From Mycobacteroides chelonae CCUG 47445 (GTDB lineage: Bacteria; Actinomycetota; Actinomycetes; Mycobacteriales; Mycobacteriaceae), in contig NZ_CP007220.1 in NCBI RefSeq assembly GCF_001632805.1, positions 2,542,001 through 2,606,000 of the forward strand: a stretch of DNA of 64,000 bases, written 5' to 3'. The notes under the pieces are model-generated. The model worked only from the letters and a program-made list of their open reading frames with translations. It made no database searches and was not told the DNA's origin. A program made the translations under genes and the position numbers. Of this stretch, positions 24,204-31,270 are shown one piece after another. The stretch's first letter is position 1; each line of letters starts with the position of its first letter.

Positions 24204-24306
24204 TGCCCCAGATTGGATGAGAAAGCCCAGCGGACCGATTCTCATTCAATCTGGGGCAACGCAGGTCAGAGGCGGCGTTGTGCCCCAGATTCACTGAGAA
24301 CGGACA
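24204..24306. repeat. Transposon right end with three TnsB-type sites
   Basis: Three copies of the 20-bp motif. R1 (24281-24300) and R3 (24204-24223) point inward from the right end, as expected. The middle copy R2 (24239-24258) reads TTCTC-ATTCAATCTG-GGGCA on the + strand, so it is inverted. The terminal TGTCCG follows R1 and ends the element at 24306. Confidence 0.82.
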
Positions 24307-24311
24307 CTTAG
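24307..24311. repeat. Target-site duplication, right copy
   Basis: CTTAG immediately after the last base of the element, identical to 14864-14868. Confidence 0.9.
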
Positions 24312-24314
24312 GTC

Positions 24315-24515
24315 ATGTCCAATCCAGACACACTGAGCAATGACCGCGGGCTGCTTGATGGACCCATGTCCGGTAGCGGATTCGCGACGTCAGCGAGTCG
24401 CCGCCGAGAGATCGCCAACGACAACTGGATGGTTGCGAAGTCCGTGATGTTTTGTGGCGCAGCGACGGCAGTTGTCGCGATTTTCGGCTGGATGGCTGAA
24501 TCATCGTTTGCGTGA
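24315..24515 (+). CDS. Small single-pass membrane protein
   Basis: Protein of 66 residues with a polar N terminus (SASRRREIANDNWMVAKS) and one C-terminal transmembrane helix (VMFCGAATAVVAIFGWMAESSFA). No family recognised. The transposon lies almost directly upstream: only the CTTAG duplication and three bases separate it from the ATG, and in the original chromosome an in-frame TAG stood two codons before this ATG. Insertion has therefore replaced the leader, ribosome-binding region and promoter, so the gene may be silent or read from the transposon. M18 (24366) is a possible later start. Confidence 0.55.
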   Translation: MSNPDTLSNDRGLLDGPMSGSGFATSASRRREIANDNWMVAKSVMFCGAATAVVAIFGWMAESSFA

Positions 24516-24559
24516 AAAACGATGTTATGTAACGGTTTACGTTATCCATTAACCGCTCA

Positions 24560-25372
24560 TTAGTCTCGGATCAGCTCACGTGAGTCCGAGTCCGGATCAT
24601 CCTCGGTCATGTTAACCGGCGCCTTGCGGTATCCGAAAGCGATACCAACGATAAGGACGGTCAACAATGCTGCCGAGGTTCCCCAGGTGCCGAGTGCCAA
24701 CCCGCCCTTCTCAATTGGCTTGGACAGCAAGTCGCCGACAGTGGCACCCAGGGGGCGCGTGAGAATGAATGCCGCCCAGAACAGCAGGACGCCGGAGATG
24801 TTGGTGAGGTAATGCGCGGCCAATATGGCGATCATGACCGTGGCGATGAGGGCGGCGCTCCCCCAGTAACCGAGCCCGGAGCTGTCGGCCAGGTAGTCGC
24901 CCAGTGACGTGCCCAGGGTGTTGGACAGCAGGATTGCGGCCCAGTAGAGCATTTCGCCGCGCAAGGTGCTGATGTTGGCGACATCGAAGGTTTCGCGCGT
25001 CAGCTTCCAGATTAGGAACACGACGGCGAGGCCGGTGACCAAAAGGGCCGCCCCTGCGCCGTAGCCCAGGCCGCCGTCGGTGTCTGTCCCCGACCCGGGG
25101 CCGCGGTTGACCAGATCGGACATCGTGGTGCCGGCGGTGCTGGTGGCGGCAATCACGGTCCAGTACAGGGCTGGGTGGAACTGCCGAGCACGCAACTGAG
25201 CGAGCAAGCTCACCACGAACACTCCGATAAACAGGACGGACGCTGCGGCATAGCCGAGGCCCAGGGTTTGGGCGATCAAGTCCCCGCCGGTCTCCCCTAG
25301 CGTCGTCGCCGCGATTTTCAGGATCCAAAACAACGCGGTGACCTGGGGAAGCTTGTAGCTCGATGCAGCCAT
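24560..25372 (-). CDS. COG4705-type repeat membrane protein
   Basis: Integral membrane protein of 270 residues built from four similar units. Each has an aromatic pair and Trp (LFWILK, LYWTVI, LYWAAI, LFWAAF), then a Gly/Thr-rich turn and an acidic GD or SD (ETGGDLI, TTMSDLV, TSLGDYL, ATVGDLL), and then a second helix. That pattern is the uncharacterised COG4705 family, sometimes linked to manganese or oxidative-stress genes. The C-terminal tail is acidic (EDDPDSDSRE). It is divergent from a two-component regulator region, and the shared direct repeat at 25430 lies 58 bp ahead of its start, so that system is its probable regulator. Confidence 0.8.
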   Translation of the reverse strand: MAASSYKLPQVTALFWILKIAATTLGETGGDLIAQTLGLGYAAASVLFIGVFVVSLLAQLRARQFHPALYWTVIAATSTAGTTMSDLVNRGPGSGTDTDGGLGYGAGAALLVTGLAVVFLIWKLTRETFDVANISTLRGEMLYWAAILLSNTLGTSLGDYLADSSGLGYWGSAALIATVMIAILAAHYLTNISGVLLFWAAFILTRPLGATVGDLLSKPIEKGGLALGTWGTSAALLTVLIVGIAFGYRKAPVNMTEDDPDSDSRELIRD

Positions 25373-25429
25373 ACGCCCATCATTTCGTGGTAGCAGTCAA
25401 CAATTTCCGCCCGCACCGTAGCCGCCTGG

Positions 25430-25450
25430 CGCTGAGGATCCGCTGAGAAC
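25430..25450 (+). promoter_or_regulatory. CGCTGAG direct repeat, likely OmpR-type response-regulator site 1
   Basis: CGCTGAG-N4-CGCTGAG followed by AAC: two 7-bp direct repeats 11 bp apart, the spacing used by OmpR/PhoP-type dimers. It lies between the divergent COG4705 gene and the small exported protein gene. A second copy with the same trailing AAC is at 28357-28377. Confidence 0.7.
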
Positions 25451-25557
25451 CACAGCGCCTCCGGCGCTCAGCGTGCTCACAGGTCCCGGATGCGAACCTG
25501 GTGTCATTGCCGGGCAATTGGCCCCGGATCCCAACAGGTTTCATACGGAAAGGACCG

Positions 25558-25722
25558 ATGATGACGAGCACTCGGCGAGAGACGGCGACCCTGATCATCG
25601 GCGCTTTGATGTTGTTCGGTGCGGCCGCGACGGTAGCCGAGGCTCAGGAGCGGGCGCACGAACGCACGATGTCGGTGACCGAGCCCGTGCCGGTCCCGGG
25701 CGCCACACACCCGGGCCTGTAA
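25558..25722 (+). CDS. Small exported protein
   Basis: Protein of 54 residues starting at ATG 25558, after GGAAAGGACCG. Residues 1-27 are a signal peptide (TSTRRETATLIIGALMLFGAAATVAEA), leaving about 27 residues rich in Pro, Val and His. It lies 41 bp upstream of the response-regulator gene and downstream of the direct repeat at 25430, so it is probably part of that operon. No family recognised; it might be a sensor-interacting peptide, but nothing in the sequence shows that. Confidence 0.55.
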   Translation: MMTSTRRETATLIIGALMLFGAAATVAEAQERAHERTMSVTEPVPVPGATHPGL

Positions 25723-25763
25723 GACTGACGGCGGCTTAACGTAGCTCGGGAGAAGGATGCACA

Positions 25764-26441
25764 GTGCGGGTTCTGCTCGTAGAAGATGAACCACTGCTCG
25801 CGGAGACGGTGACGGCCGGACTACGTGCCGAAGGATTCGTCGTGGTCACGGTCGGCGACGGGGTCGACGGACTGTGGCAGGCCACCAACGAACAGTTCGA
25901 CGTCATCGTGCTGGACATCATGTTGCCGGGCCTGAGTGGCTACGAGGTACTACGCAAGCTGCGGGCCGCACAAGTGTGGACGCCGGTGCTGATGCTCACC
26001 GCCAAGGACGGCGACTACGACCAGACCGACGCCTTCGATCTAGGTGCCGACGACTATCTGACCAAACCCTTCTCGTTCATCGTGCTGACAGCGCGCCTGC
26101 GCGCGCTGGTGCGGCGCGGCGCCCCAAAACGCCCGGTGGTGCTCACCGCCGGCGAGATCTCGCTCGATCCATCACGAAAGGTTGTCGAACGCGCCGGCGC
26201 GACAGTGCCGTTGACACCGCGCGAGTACGGCTTGCTCGAGTACCTGCTGCGCAATAAGGACACCGCGGTCACGAAAACCGATATTCTGCAGAACGTTTGG
26301 GACAGTCACTACGACGGCCCGGACAATGTGGTCGAGGTGTATGTGGGCTATCTGCGCCGCAAGATCGGCACACACCAGATAATCACCGTTCGAGGTGTGG
26401 GCTATCGGCTCGACTCGGGCGAATACGCCAACGGCAACTGA
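25764..26441 (+). CDS. OmpR-family response regulator
   Basis: Regulator of 225 residues. The receiver domain has the acidic pocket E7-D8 (VEDEP), phospho-acceptor D51 (IVLDIMLPG), T of MLTAKD and the Lys of LTKPFSF. The C-terminal winged helix has LTPREYGLLEYLL and VYVGYLRRKIG followed by ITVRGVGYRL. GTG 25764 is preceded by GGGAGAAGG. The partner kinase lies on the opposite strand and overlaps its 3' end by 40 bp. Two CGCTGAG direct repeats nearby are its likely targets: one ahead of the COG4705 gene and one ahead of the kinase-linked gene. Confidence 0.92.
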   Translation: MRVLLVEDEPLLAETVTAGLRAEGFVVVTVGDGVDGLWQATNEQFDVIVLDIMLPGLSGYEVLRKLRAAQVWTPVLMLTAKDGDYDQTDAFDLGADDYLTKPFSFIVLTARLRALVRRGAPKRPVVLTAGEISLDPSRKVVERAGATVPLTPREYGLLEYLLRNKDTAVTKTDILQNVWDSHYDGPDNVVEVYVGYLRRKIGTHQIITVRGVGYRLDSGEYANGN

Positions 26442-27862
26442 ACCGTCACAATCGTCCCCACACCGGCGCGGTCTCCAATGACCACGGTGCCATCATGGGC
26501 GGCAACGATTTCGGCAACGATCGCCAAGCCCAGTCCGCTGCCGCCCGCCTGGCGTGAACGATCGGCATCCAAGCGGACGAACCGTTCAAAAACCCGGGCA
26601 CGCTCGGCGACCGGAATGCCCGGGCCATCATCGAACACCTGCAGAAATGCGCTGTCCACATCGGCGCACACCGTGAGGGATACCTCCGTGGCGGCATGCC
26701 GGGCCGCGTTGTCGGCGAGATTGCGCAGCACCCGAGCCAGCCCGAGCGCATCACCGCTCACCTTGACCGCATCCAGCTTCGCCGAAATCTGCAGTGGAGT
26801 TTCGCGTTTCAGACGTGCCACCTCGGCGGACGCCAGATCGTCGAAGTCGATCTCGGTGCGGCGCATTGGCAGCCCATGCTCATCGGCTCGCGCCAAAAGC
26901 AGGAGATCCTCCACAAGGGACTGCATCCGATGAGCTTCGGGCAACAACGCCGTTTGCACCAGCGTTCTGTCGAACACCTCGGGATGAGTTTGCGCGATCT
27001 CTAACGCCGAAATCACCGTCGCCAACGGGCTTCTCAACTCATGGGAGGCGTCGCCGACGAACCGGCGCTGCGCGGTGTGCCCGGCCTCAATCCGGCTGAG
27101 CATCTCGTTCATGGTGACTGCCAGCGCCGAAATTTCATCGGCACGATCGGGCACCGGCACCCGTTCACCCAGATCAGAGGTACTGATCTGGGTGACCCGG
27201 GAACGGATTACATCCACAGATCGCAAGGAGCGCCGCACCAATAGATACGTCACTACCGCGGCCACCAACGCCACTACCGGTGCGGTGACCGACAGCATGG
27301 TGGCCACCGTCGAGGTCATCGACTCGATCGGCTCGATACCGCCGCCCACCAATACCGTGTACCGGCCTTTACTGCCATCTACTGCGACCGAAGCCACGCG
27401 AATATCGTCATCGGCAGTGGCAGAAACACCCACTTGATTTCCCTGAAAAGTATTGCTGTGCATAGGGATCAACGGAACCTTCGGCGCCGAATCCGAACGT
27501 CTCGCTATCTGGCCGCTCGCGTCGACGATCTGGACTCCCACGATCCGCTGATCGGTGGCCAACAACACCGGCTCCAGTTCATCGGGTGGTTCCCTACTTA
27601 GCCACTCAGCCACCGCCACCGCACGGGCATTGGCCGCATCATCGACATCGGCGCACATCGAGCGATACAGCAGCACCACCGATACCGATCCCACAATCAT
27701 CAAACTGGCCAGGACTACGGCGGCGGCCACCAGCGCCGAGCGGGTCGCAATCCCGCCACACCATCGCCGCAAACGAACGCGTATGCGACTCCTCACCGTC
27801 GACCCCACAGGCGCATCACCAACGCTGGATGCCCTGTCGTGGCAGGCGAGCACATACCGCAA
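26402..27862 (-). CDS. Sensor histidine kinase
   Basis: Kinase of up to 486 residues. A first transmembrane helix (ALVAAAVVLASLMIVGSVSVVLLY) is followed by an extracytoplasmic sensor of ~120 residues, a second helix (VATMLSVTAPVVALVAAVVTYLLV), a HAMP domain, a HisKA domain with the phospho-accepting His in GDASHELRSPLATV, and an ATPase domain with N box LRNLADNAARHA and G boxes DDGPGIP and GSGLGLAIV. The first in-frame start is TTG 27862; GTG codons at 27808 and 27796 are plausible true starts. It is 11 bp downstream of a membrane-protein gene and converges with its regulator gene. Confidence 0.9.
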   Translation of the reverse strand: MRYVLACHDRASSVGDAPVGSTVRSRIRVRLRRWCGGIATRSALVAAAVVLASLMIVGSVSVVLLYRSMCADVDDAANARAVAVAEWLSREPPDELEPVLLATDQRIVGVQIVDASGQIARRSDSAPKVPLIPMHSNTFQGNQVGVSATADDDIRVASVAVDGSKGRYTVLVGGGIEPIESMTSTVATMLSVTAPVVALVAAVVTYLLVRRSLRSVDVIRSRVTQISTSDLGERVPVPDRADEISALAVTMNEMLSRIEAGHTAQRRFVGDASHELRSPLATVISALEIAQTHPEVFDRTLVQTALLPEAHRMQSLVEDLLLLARADEHGLPMRRTEIDFDDLASAEVARLKRETPLQISAKLDAVKVSGDALGLARVLRNLADNAARHAATEVSLTVCADVDSAFLQVFDDGPGIPVAERARVFERFVRLDADRSRQAGGSGLGLAIVAEIVAAHDGTVVIGDRAGVGTIVTVQLPLAYSPESSR

Positions 27863-27873
27863 TCATCTCAGGC

Positions 27874-28335
27874 CTACGACCGCCCAGAAGCCGTCGGCGC
27901 AGGAACAGGCGTAGCTGAGGAGGACGCGGGCGTCTGGACACGTTCACCATCCCGACGTACCTGTTGGCCATCGCTTGACTTACCTTCATCATCGCCGGGA
28001 CGTTGGCTCTCGGCGCCATCGCGGGCCCAGCGCTGATCGATGTCGCCGTCATCTTCGTCGGCTTCATGGTTATGTGACCGGGACTCGCTGTGCCCGCGAC
28101 CATCCCGGCCATACTCGTCACCAAACTGGCTACCCGCCCAAACCCCGGCACCGAATGTCAGCCCCAGCACCGCGACCACAGCAGCCGCTGCACCTGCAAT
28201 TGCTGCTACCCGGGTGAACACCGACAGGCTGGAACTTTTCCGCCTCTGGCTGGTTTCTGGGCTCGGTTCAGCGGTCTGTACGTCGGCGTCCTCTGCAGGA
28301 TCGGGAGACTTGTTGGTGTCATCAATGTTCGACAT
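27874..28335 (-). CDS. Single-pass membrane protein with charged tail, upstream of the kinase
   Basis: Protein of 153 residues: an acidic N terminus (NIDDTNKSPDPAEDADVQT), a basic RRKSSS stop, one transmembrane helix (VAAIAGAAAAVVAVLGLTFGAGVWAG), and then an exported tail with many Asp, Glu, His and Arg (GRGHSESRSHNHEADEDDGD). The His/Asp-rich tail might bind metal, which would suit a cofactor of the downstream sensor, but this is inference. ATG 28335 is chosen; the direct repeat 28357-28377 sits 22 bp ahead of it. It is cotranscribed with the kinase. Confidence 0.65.
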   Translation of the reverse strand: MSNIDDTNKSPDPAEDADVQTAEPSPETSQRRKSSSLSVFTRVAAIAGAAAAVVAVLGLTFGAGVWAGSQFGDEYGRDGRGHSESRSHNHEADEDDGDIDQRWARDGAESQRPGDDEGKSSDGQQVRRDGERVQTPASSSATPVPAPTASGRS

Positions 28336-28356
28336 GGCTCGACAATGCCCGTCAGT

Positions 28357-28377
28357 CGCTGAGACTTCGCTGAGAAC
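28357..28377 (+). promoter_or_regulatory. CGCTGAG direct repeat, likely response-regulator site 2
   Basis: CGCTGAG-N4-CGCTGAG followed by AAC, identical in repeat units, spacing and trailing bases to the site at 25430. It precedes the membrane protein and kinase operon, which suggests autoregulation by the response regulator at 25764. Confidence 0.7.
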
Positions 28378-28426
28378 AAGGCCCCGCCACACTGCCCTAT
28401 TCACACCTGAGCCCACCATGATTACC

Positions 28427-28825
28427 TCACTGTTTGGTACGAGTGGTGAGAACCTGGTCGAGTTCTTCGGCGTACGCCAGATGTTTGCGGAGCCTGTCGA
28501 TGCTGTCCCGGGTCCGGGCTTGACACCGCTGCAAGTAGTCGGTGGCTGCAGTCTTTTGAGCGATGGTGGCGGCGGGCTCGTTGACGGTGTCGATGGCTTC
28601 GAGCAGCTCTTTCATCTCGTTGAGGGTGAAGTCGAGGGGTTTCATTCGGCGGATGACCAGGAGGCGCTCGATGTCGGCTTCGGTGTAGAGGCGGAAGCCT
28701 CCTGTACTGCGCGCCGACGGGGTCACCAGGCCGACCTCGTCATAGTGGCGGATTGTGCGAATCGACAGTTCGGTGCGGGCAGCGACTTGCCCGATCTGCA
28801 TGTTCGCGTTGTCTATTTCCGTCAC
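28427..28825 (-). CDS. MerR-family regulator
   Basis: Regulator of 132 residues: MerR winged helix (MQIGQVAARTELSIRTIRHYDEVGLVTPSARSTGGFRLYTEADIERL) and a coiled-coil dimer helix. It has no conserved Cys cluster, so it is not a typical metal sensor. It follows the SulP transporter gene on the same strand after a hairpin and is probably its regulator: a classical MerR-type promoter with a 19-bp spacer and an inverted repeat lies upstream of the transporter gene at 30584-30614. ATG 28825 lacks a strong ribosome-binding site; M9 (28801) is an alternative. Confidence 0.85.
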   Translation of the reverse strand: MTEIDNANMQIGQVAARTELSIRTIRHYDEVGLVTPSARSTGGFRLYTEADIERLLVIRRMKPLDFTLNEMKELLEAIDTVNEPAATIAQKTAATDYLQRCQARTRDSIDRLRKHLAYAEELDQVLTTRTKQ

Positions 28826-28883
28826 CGGTCAGTGCACCTGTGCCCTTCTGCAACTGCACGTTTGTGTGCTGCCAACTGTAGTC

Positions 28884-28908
28884 AGGCCCGCAGAGCCGTT
28901 GCGGGCCT
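28884..28908 (-). terminator. Hairpin at the end of the SulP gene
   Basis: Perfect 8-bp arms AGGCCCGC (28884-28891) and GCGGGCCT (28901-28908) with a 9-nt loop. It begins within the SulP stop codon and lies between that gene and the MerR gene. No U-tract follows on the minus strand, so termination may be partial. Confidence 0.5.
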
Positions 28909-30463
28909 ATTGGTGACTGGCACCGAATCGTCCGGTGAGCCGGTCGTGGCGGACGGCTGAGTCTCGGTTCAGGCCCACGATTTCGACCTGCTTGCCTCTG
29001 GCTTGGTACTTGGTGGTAATCGCGTCCAGTGAGGCGACGGTAGAAGCGTCCCAGATGTGGGAATCGGTCATGTCGATGGTGATGCGGTCGGGGTCGCCGG
29101 CGTAGTCGAACTGGTACACCAGGTCATTACTGGATGCGAAGAACAGTTCTCCGGTGACCCGATAGATCGCTGTGCGGCTGCCCGTGTCTGAGTGTTGTTG
29201 GGGCTGTTCGGTTCTATGGACAGTGACCAGATGCGCGACGCGGCGGGCGAACAGAACCATGGCAGTGAGCACCCCGATGATGACGCCATAGGCCAGGTTG
29301 TGGCTGATCACTGTCACGATCACAGTGGCTGCCATGACTAGGGTTTCGCTGCGAGGCATGCGACGCAGCGTGGCCGGGTTGATGCTGTGCCAGTCCATGG
29401 TGCCCACGGAAACCATGATCATCACTGCAACCAAGGCCGCCATGGGTATGCGGCCGACGATATCCCCCAGTCCGACAACCAATCCCAGAAGGAAGGCCCC
29501 GGCTAGGAAAGTTGAGATACGCGTGCGTGCACCGGAGACTTTTACGTTGATCATGGTCTGGCCGATCATGGCGCATCCGCCCATGCCGCCAAAGAACCCG
29601 GTGACCACGTTGGCCACGCCTTGTCCCCAGCCCTCGCGGGTCTTGTTGGAGTGAGTATCGGTGATGTCATCAACCAGCTTGGCGGTCATCAACGATTCAA
29701 GCAGTCCAACCAAGGCCATCGCCAACGCGTACGGCGCGATGATTCCCAATGTGTGCATCGTCCACGGCACACGCGGAATGAATAGCGTTGGCAGACTGGA
29801 CGGTAAAGTGCCTTCATCGCCGACGCTGGGCAGGTGGAGCGCAAGCACCATCACCGCGGCCGTCAGGGCCACAATGGCGACCAGCGGTGCGGGCACCGCA
29901 GTGGTCAGTTTCGGTAGAAGCACCATGATCAGCAGCCCCACCCCGACAAATGGATAGACGAGCGCGGGAACGCCGATCAAGTGCGGCAATTGGGAAGTGA
30001 AGATCAAGATGGCCAGTGCGTTGACGAAGCCGACCATGACGCTGCGTGGGATGAACCGCATCAGCCGGGCCACTCCCAGTGCACTGAGCAGGATCTGGAA
30101 CAGTCCGGCCAGAATGACTGTGGCGATGAAATAGTGCATGCCGTACTCGCGCACAACCGGCGCGATCACGAGAGCCACTGCCCCGGTCGCCGCTGAAATC
30201 ATCGCCGGGCGCCCACCAACTATCGCAATGGTCACCGCCATCGTGAACGACGCGAACAAGCCGACTCGTGGATCTACCCCGGCGATCACCGAAAACGAGA
30301 TCGCCTCAGGGATCAGCGCCAGGGCCACTACCAGTCCAGCTAGAACCTCCGTGCGCATCCGCGACCAGGACCGCAGCGTCGCCCACACCGACATGCTCGG
30401 GTCATCTGCTTCACGCACGCCCGGTATGGCAGATGGTTGTCTAGACGGCACAGCGTTCTCCAT
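28907..30463 (-). CDS. SulP-family anion transporter
   Basis: Membrane protein of 518 residues. It has ~11-12 transmembrane segments with the SulP signature region (LAGLVVALALIPEAISFSVIAGVDPRVGLFAS) and then a cytoplasmic STAS domain (IYRVTGELFFASSNDLVYQFDY ... ITIDMTDSHIWDASTVASLDAI). SulP proteins carry bicarbonate, sulfate or other anions, often with Na+; the bacterial BicA-like group transports bicarbonate, but substrate cannot be read from sequence. The upstream region has a MerR-type promoter, so expression is probably switched by the neighbouring MerR protein. Confidence 0.9.
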   Translation of the reverse strand: MENAVPSRQPSAIPGVREADDPSMSVWATLRSWSRMRTEVLAGLVVALALIPEAISFSVIAGVDPRVGLFASFTMAVTIAIVGGRPAMISAATGAVALVIAPVVREYGMHYFIATVILAGLFQILLSALGVARLMRFIPRSVMVGFVNALAILIFTSQLPHLIGVPALVYPFVGVGLLIMVLLPKLTTAVPAPLVAIVALTAAVMVLALHLPSVGDEGTLPSSLPTLFIPRVPWTMHTLGIIAPYALAMALVGLLESLMTAKLVDDITDTHSNKTREGWGQGVANVVTGFFGGMGGCAMIGQTMINVKVSGARTRISTFLAGAFLLGLVVGLGDIVGRIPMAALVAVMIMVSVGTMDWHSINPATLRRMPRSETLVMAATVIVTVISHNLAYGVIIGVLTAMVLFARRVAHLVTVHRTEQPQQHSDTGSRTAIYRVTGELFFASSNDLVYQFDYAGDPDRITIDMTDSHIWDASTVASLDAITTKYQARGKQVEIVGLNRDSAVRHDRLTGRFGASHQ

Positions 30464-30582
30464 TCATATTGCAGCACAACAGCATCTACCTTGGCGGGAG
30501 ACGTGGGATGCGACGGATGCGGCACTGCACCCCTATCGGAACGCCGGCAGCTCAGGAATCTTGAAGCCGGCAGATTGTCCGT

Positions 30583-30614
30583 AACTCTACCCTCACGGAA
30601 GGGTAGAGTTGCAA
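30583..30614 (-). promoter_or_regulatory. MerR-type promoter for the SulP gene
   Basis: On the minus strand: TTGCAA (-35, 30609-30614), a 19-bp spacer and TAGAGT (-10, 30584-30589). The spacer is filled by a perfect inverted repeat, AACTCTACCCT (30583-30593) and AGGGTAGAGTT (30600-30610), with a 6-bp centre. An over-long 19-bp spacer carrying a dyad is the hallmark of MerR-activated promoters. Transcription would begin near 30577, about 115 bp before the SulP start. Confidence 0.75.
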
Positions 30615-30653
30615 CCCTGTCGGGCGGGTCGCGAGTCGGCGCGTGGCGTAGAT

Positions 30654-30697
30654 CACTATAGCGCTGCTATAGACAAAGCTATAGCAGCGCTATAGTG
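30654..30697. promoter_or_regulatory. Nested palindromic operator ahead of the TetR gene
   Basis: Perfect 19-bp inverted repeat (arms 30654-30672 and 30679-30697, 6-bp centre). Each arm itself contains a palindrome, CTATAGC-N3-GCTATAG, at 30656-30672 and 30679-30695. It therefore offers two side-by-side TetR dimer sites just ahead of the start codon. Confidence 0.8.
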
Positions 30698-30703
30698 AAA
30701 ATC

Positions 30704-31270
30704 ATGGACGCACGGGCAACGCTATTGGCCTCTGCTTTGGAGGTTCTGGAGCACCGCGGAGAGGCAGGCTTCTCGACGCGCGCAGTGTGTGCGATGGCCG
30801 GCGTCACCGCCCCAACTCTCTATCACCACTTCGGCAATGCGGACGGCCTGCTCAGCGCCGCGATCACTGAAGCGTTTGCGCAGTTCCTCGCGGGTAAGAA
30901 GGCGGAGACCTTCTCGCCCGATCCCCTGGTAGCGCTTGGGCAGGGATGGGATAACTACGTCCGCTTCGCCGCCGAACGTCCACGTCTGTATGCCGCAATG
31001 CTGGTCCGCGTCCTGCAGGGAGCCAGCATTCCGGCCGCAGATGCGGCACGTGGCCTTCTGATCGAACGTCTTGAAGCCGTCGCTGCCAACCGCCGACTTG
31101 CCATGGATGTGCAGGCGGCCGCGGACCTCATCTGGGCCTCTGCGCATGCCGCGTCATCGCTGTACCTGCTGGACACCGAACGGCAACCTGATCCGATCGT
31201 GATCAATGCCCTGCGCGACCGCGCCATCCAATCCATTTACGCACCCAACGAAAGTGACAAGCAGACATGA
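30704..31270 (+). CDS. TetR-family regulator
   Basis: Regulator of 188 residues with helix-turn-helix LLASALEVLEHRGEAGFSTRAVCAMAGVTAPTLYHHFGNADGLLSAAI. ATG 30704 was chosen over GTG 30695 because that GTG lies inside the palindromic operator. The C-terminal domain is of the TetR_C_33/AcrR kind. Its end overlaps the start of the following reductase gene (ATGA), so both are one operon, controlled by this protein through the nested palindrome. Confidence 0.88.
   Translation: MDARATLLASALEVLEHRGEAGFSTRAVCAMAGVTAPTLYHHFGNADGLLSAAITEAFAQFLAGKKAETFSPDPLVALGQGWDNYVRFAAERPRLYAAMLVRVLQGASIPAADAARGLLIERLEAVAANRRLAMDVQAAADLIWASAHAASSLYLLDTERQPDPIVINALRDRAIQSIYAPNESDKQT

Larger units (their letters stand above)
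14869..24306. mobile_element. Complete Tn7-like transposon (9,438 bp)
   Basis: The ends share TGTCCGTTCTC in inverted orientation (14869-14879 and 24296-24306), starting 5'-TGT and ending ACA-3' as in Tn7. They are flanked by a perfect CTTAG duplication. Four transposition genes run in order, all rightward: TnsA-like, TnsB-like, TnsC/TniB-like and TniQ. Five cargo genes follow: GMC oxidoreductase, AhpD-fold protein, unknown protein, TetR and a second AhpD-fold protein. Intact ends, duplication and open frames mean a recent and perhaps active insertion. No CRISPR-Cas components are present. TniQ is of the short Tn5053-like type, while a TnsA homologue is of the Tn7 type, so the element combines features of both. 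Confidence 0.93.

Noticed and set aside
14869..24306. CRISPR-associated transposon (CAST) possibility
   Set aside because: There is no cas gene, repeat-spacer array or tracr-like element in or next to the transposon. TnsA/TnsB/TnsC/TniQ alone also occur in non-CRISPR elements.
28040..28960. Plus-strand open frame of 306 codons
   Set aside because: It is antisense to the MerR gene and membrane-protein gene; long antisense frames are common in high-GC DNA.
30695..30703. GTG start for the TetR protein
   Set aside because: It lies within the arm of the palindromic operator, and an ATG three codons later is a better start.
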